Source: Candidatus Fimivivens faecavium
GTDB lineage: Bacteria; Bacillota; Clostridia; Oscillospirales; Ruminococcaceae
Length of the DNA stretch: 64,000 nucleotides
NCBI GenBank assembly: GCA_018716105.1
Contig: DVKH01000042.1
Span: 124,001-188,000 of the forward strand
Direction: 5' to 3'
Made by a program: the position numbers and the translations under genes
Part shown: positions 62,124 to 64,000 of the stretch, in pieces
Layout of the letters: each line of letters starts with the position of its first letter
How positions within the stretch are numbered: the first letter of the stretch is position 1
The notes under the pieces: model-generated
The model's input: only the letters and a program-made list of their open reading frames with translations
What the model was told of the DNA's origin: nothing
Databases searched by the model: none

Positions 62124-62294
62124 TCATTTGCTGTTCGGCTGAAAGGTTGCGCAGATGGTCTCCGCGCTGCAGGAGGCGAACTGGGGTCCGACCTCGATCT
62201 GTTTCGCATGGCAGTAATGATCCTGTGCGTTGTACTTGCAGTTTTCGACGCTGCACTTGATGCCGTGGTTGGCATGGGCGTCCATTTGAGTCAT
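62124..62294 (-). CDS. DUF1540 small cysteine-rich protein
   Basis: A 56-residue protein that is easy to miss: on the minus strand MTQMDAHANHGIKCSVENCK then YNAQDHYCHAKQIEVGP and CSAETICATF. The spacing C-x4-C, C in HYC, and later two cysteines match the clostridial DUF1540 family, often spore- or stress-associated. GGAAGGTG precedes the ATG at 62294. It is convergent to thrC. Confidence 0.85.
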   Translation of the reverse strand: MTQMDAHANHGIKCSVENCKYNAQDHYCHAKQIEVGPQFASCSAETICATFQPNSK

Positions 62295-62770
62295 GGTCGC
62301 ACCTTCCTTTCCATAAACCTTGTTTTATCCGCTTGATTGGGAAAAACAATGGGTTCCTTCGCTTGTCCGGAACAAACGGCTTGCCGCTGGGCGCGATTGC
62401 GCCGCGGCTTTTAATAGAATTTCCGAACTGGGCGGCGGTTACACTGGAAATTTATTTGAGCTGACGCCGGGACCGCCGGAAATTCCGTTTGGAAAGGCGG
62501 CGTTCCCCGCCGGCGTGCAAACCGTGATAAGACGTGTTCCGGCGTTCGTCCGGCGAAATACAAACTGGCCGGCCGAAGAAATCAGGCCCTTTTTATTTTT
62601 CCAACAAGCGTGTATAATTTGTATAAAAGTTTTCTTTGCGCGACCCTGAGGCGATAAAACGGCCGTCTTGGCTGACGAATGCCCGAAACGCAGGCCGTTT
62701 TCAAAATCGGGCCGGCGGCATAGCGTTATAAACAAAAGATAAAAACTGTGATCAGAAAGGGGGAATGCCG
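62295..62770. other. Gene-poor interval before the phosphoesterase
   Basis: About 475 bases with no convincing gene. A TATAAT near 62613-62618 may belong to the phosphoesterase promoter but I see no matching -35. A frame at 62320-62649 is probably not coding. Confidence 0.4.
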
Positions 62771-63457
62771 GTGGCTGTTTTTGCGATTGGAGATCTGCAT
62801 CTCTCGCTTGGCGGGGATAAGCCGATGGACGTCTTCCCGGGATGGGAAGGATATGCCCGGCGGATCGAGCAGAGCTGGCGCGAACAGGTGCGGGAGGGCG
62901 ACACGGTCGTTCTCGACGGGGACACCTGCTGGGGGATGAGCCTCGAGGAGGCGCGGGCGGATTTTGAGTTTCTGCAGGCGCTTCCCGGAAGGAAGATCCT
63001 CGTCAAAGGGAACCACGATTACTGGTGGAGCACAAAGCGTAAAATGGACGCCTTTTTTCTCGAAAACGGATTAGATTCGTTTGAGATTCTCCATAATAAC
63101 TGCATTGCGGCCGACGGTTTGCTTCTCTGTGGGACCAGGGGCTGGATGCTCGAGGATGGGGCGCCCAGCGACAAAAAAGTCTCCGCGAGGGAAGCCGGAA
63201 GGCTTTCGGCTTCGCTTAGGGACGCCGAGGGCAGGGAGGGGGAGCGGGTTGTTTTTCTCCATTACCCGCCGCTCTACAGGGAAAGCCTGTCGGGGGACAT
63301 GATTGATCTGATGCTTGAATACCGGATCAAACGCTGTTACTACGGCCACCTGCACGGGGTTTCCTGCAGGACGGCGTTTGAAGGGGAGTACCTTGGAATC
63401 TGTTTTTCGCTGATTTCGGCCGATCATCTCGGGTTTTCGCTTAAAAAAATCACATAA
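62771..63457 (+). CDS. Metallophosphoesterase
   Basis: A 228-residue calcineurin-like phosphoesterase. AVFAIGDLHLSLGGDKPMDV gives the first DxH, VVLDGDTCWGMSLEEARADF the GD motif, ILVKGNHDYWW the GNHD motif and YGHLHGVS the final GHxH. I take GTG 62771 since AGAAAGGGGG is then seven bases away and the usual N-terminus results; ATG 62765 is too close. Substrate unknown. Confidence 0.9.
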   Translation: MAVFAIGDLHLSLGGDKPMDVFPGWEGYARRIEQSWREQVREGDTVVLDGDTCWGMSLEEARADFEFLQALPGRKILVKGNHDYWWSTKRKMDAFFLENGLDSFEILHNNCIAADGLLLCGTRGWMLEDGAPSDKKVSAREAGRLSASLRDAEGREGERVVFLHYPPLYRESLSGDMIDLMLEYRIKRCYYGHLHGVSCRTAFEGEYLGICFSLISADHLGFSLKKIT

Positions 63458-63505
63458 ATTTACAAATCTGAAAAATTTTTAGTGGCTATTTAAGCCGCGC
63501 TGTGC

Positions 63506-63511
63506 TATAAT
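63506..63511 (+). promoter_or_regulatory. Extended -10 promoter of tig
   Basis: TGCTATAAT gives an extended -10 (TATAAT 63506-63511), about 40 bases before the ATG; -35 weak. Confidence 0.5.
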
Positions 63512-63548
63512 GATTTGACGTAAATGCATGAAAGTGGAGGATGTTCAA

Positions 63549-64000
63549 ATGGCGCTTGTATCACAGAATAAAGTGGATACCAATAAAGTGGAGCTGGTGA
63601 TCGAAGTCAAAGGCGAGCCGTTCCGGAAAGCGGTTGATGCAGCTTATAAGAAAAACGCGGCGAAGATCACGCTTCCCGGTTTCCGGAAGGGGAAGGCCCC
63701 GCGCGCCCTGATTGAAAAGACCTATGGCAAGGGCATGTTCTATGATGATGCGATCAAAGCGCTGTTTCCCGGGCTTTACCGCGAGGCCGTCGAGGAGTCC
63801 GGCATCGAGCCGGTCGATCATCCCGACGCGGAAGTGACCGAGGTGAACGACGAGGGCGCGACTTTTAAGGTTGCCGTCACAGTCAAGCCCGAGGCGGAGC
63901 TCGGCAAATATAAGGGAATTGAAGCGAAACGGGAAATCGCCGAGGTGACTGAAGAAGAAGTCGACGCCAGGGTGCGCCAGGCGCAGGAAAAATGCGCCCG
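63549..64000 (+). CDS. tig: Trigger factor (3' truncated by window end)
   Basis: The first about 150 residues of a ribosome-associated chaperone and peptidyl-prolyl isomerase. TLPGFRKGKAPRALIEKTYG is the ribosome-binding signature (GFRxGKxP), preceded by VELVIEVKGEPFRKAVDAAY. GGAGG lies seven bases before the ATG. The PPIase and C-terminal domains lie outside the window. Confidence 0.93.
   Translation, partial: MALVSQNKVDTNKVELVIEVKGEPFRKAVDAAYKKNAAKITLPGFRKGKAPRALIEKTYGKGMFYDDAIKALFPGLYREAVEESGIEPVDHPDAEVTEVNDEGATFKVAVTVKPEAELGKYKGIEAKREIAEVTEEEVDARVRQAQEKCA

Overview
The window looks like chromosomal DNA from a GC-rich, probably spore-forming, anaerobic member of the Clostridia (Oscillospirales/Ruminococcaceae-like). 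Supporting evidence is gene content: DnaD plus a DnaI/DnaC-type loader, DUF4364, TSCPD/TIGR03905, DUF1540, the TIGR03960 radical SAM plus DUF2344 pair, an NfnAB-type flavin transhydrogenase pair and a SpoIVFA/SpoIVFB-like pair. Ribosome binding sites are strong AGGAGG types, and GTG and TTG starts are frequent. No species can be named from the sequence alone.

Layout. 1-4152: an AT-richer polysaccharide block (truncated epimerase, glf, GtrA, rfbA, rfbB) in which every junction is a 4-base ATGA-type overlap. 4349-4928: a divergent pair of small ribbon-helix-helix-like regulators with a shared, repeat-studded promoter region. 5033-5226: tRNA-Thr(CGT) with its own promoter and terminator. 5305-11148: a second, very GC-rich envelope glycan block (flippase, polymerase/ligase-like protein, two glycosyltransferases, priming sugar transferase). 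11188-16636: coaX, an ECF sigma factor with a membrane beta-propeller partner, and a convergent B12-type radical SAM gene. 16884-20595: a secreted protein, a zinc phospholipase-like protein and an NAD-salvage pair (nicotinamidase-like protein and nicotinate phosphoribosyltransferase). 20734-25072 (minus): a GT2 synthase and a dnaD-dnaC-deoC operon. 25245-28899: a PHP phosphoesterase, TSCPD protein, DedA-like protein and DUF4364 protein. 29623-41469: two type-II cation ATPases flanking a cell-wall pair (GHL10 lipoprotein and a 1180-residue amidase fusion); the second ATPase has a structured leader ending in a strong terminator.

41697-46562: nfnA-nfnB, a degenerate CRISPR-like repeat pair, a lone NuoE-type protein and eno, whose upstream region has a duplicated 91-bp promoter/hairpin cassette. 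47043-49851: RNase Z-like enzyme, ECF sigma/anti-sigma pair and a diverged sigma-like protein. 49852-53123: an AT-rich island, a YheO-like regulator and the SpoIVFA/FB-like pair. 53806-64000: a housekeeping run (TIGR03960 radical SAM, DUF2344, rplS, lepB, rbgA, rnhB, yraN, dipeptidase, thrC, DUF1540, metallophosphoesterase, and trigger factor cut by the window end).

The most promising unexplained signals are the duplicated hairpin/promoter cassette before eno (its four substitutions all spare the predicted stems), the attenuator-like leader of the second P-type ATPase, the evident paralogy between the GHL10 lipoprotein and the N-terminus of the adjacent amidase, and the compact RHH divergon. 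Functions are assigned from visible motifs and remembered family features only; no database search was run.
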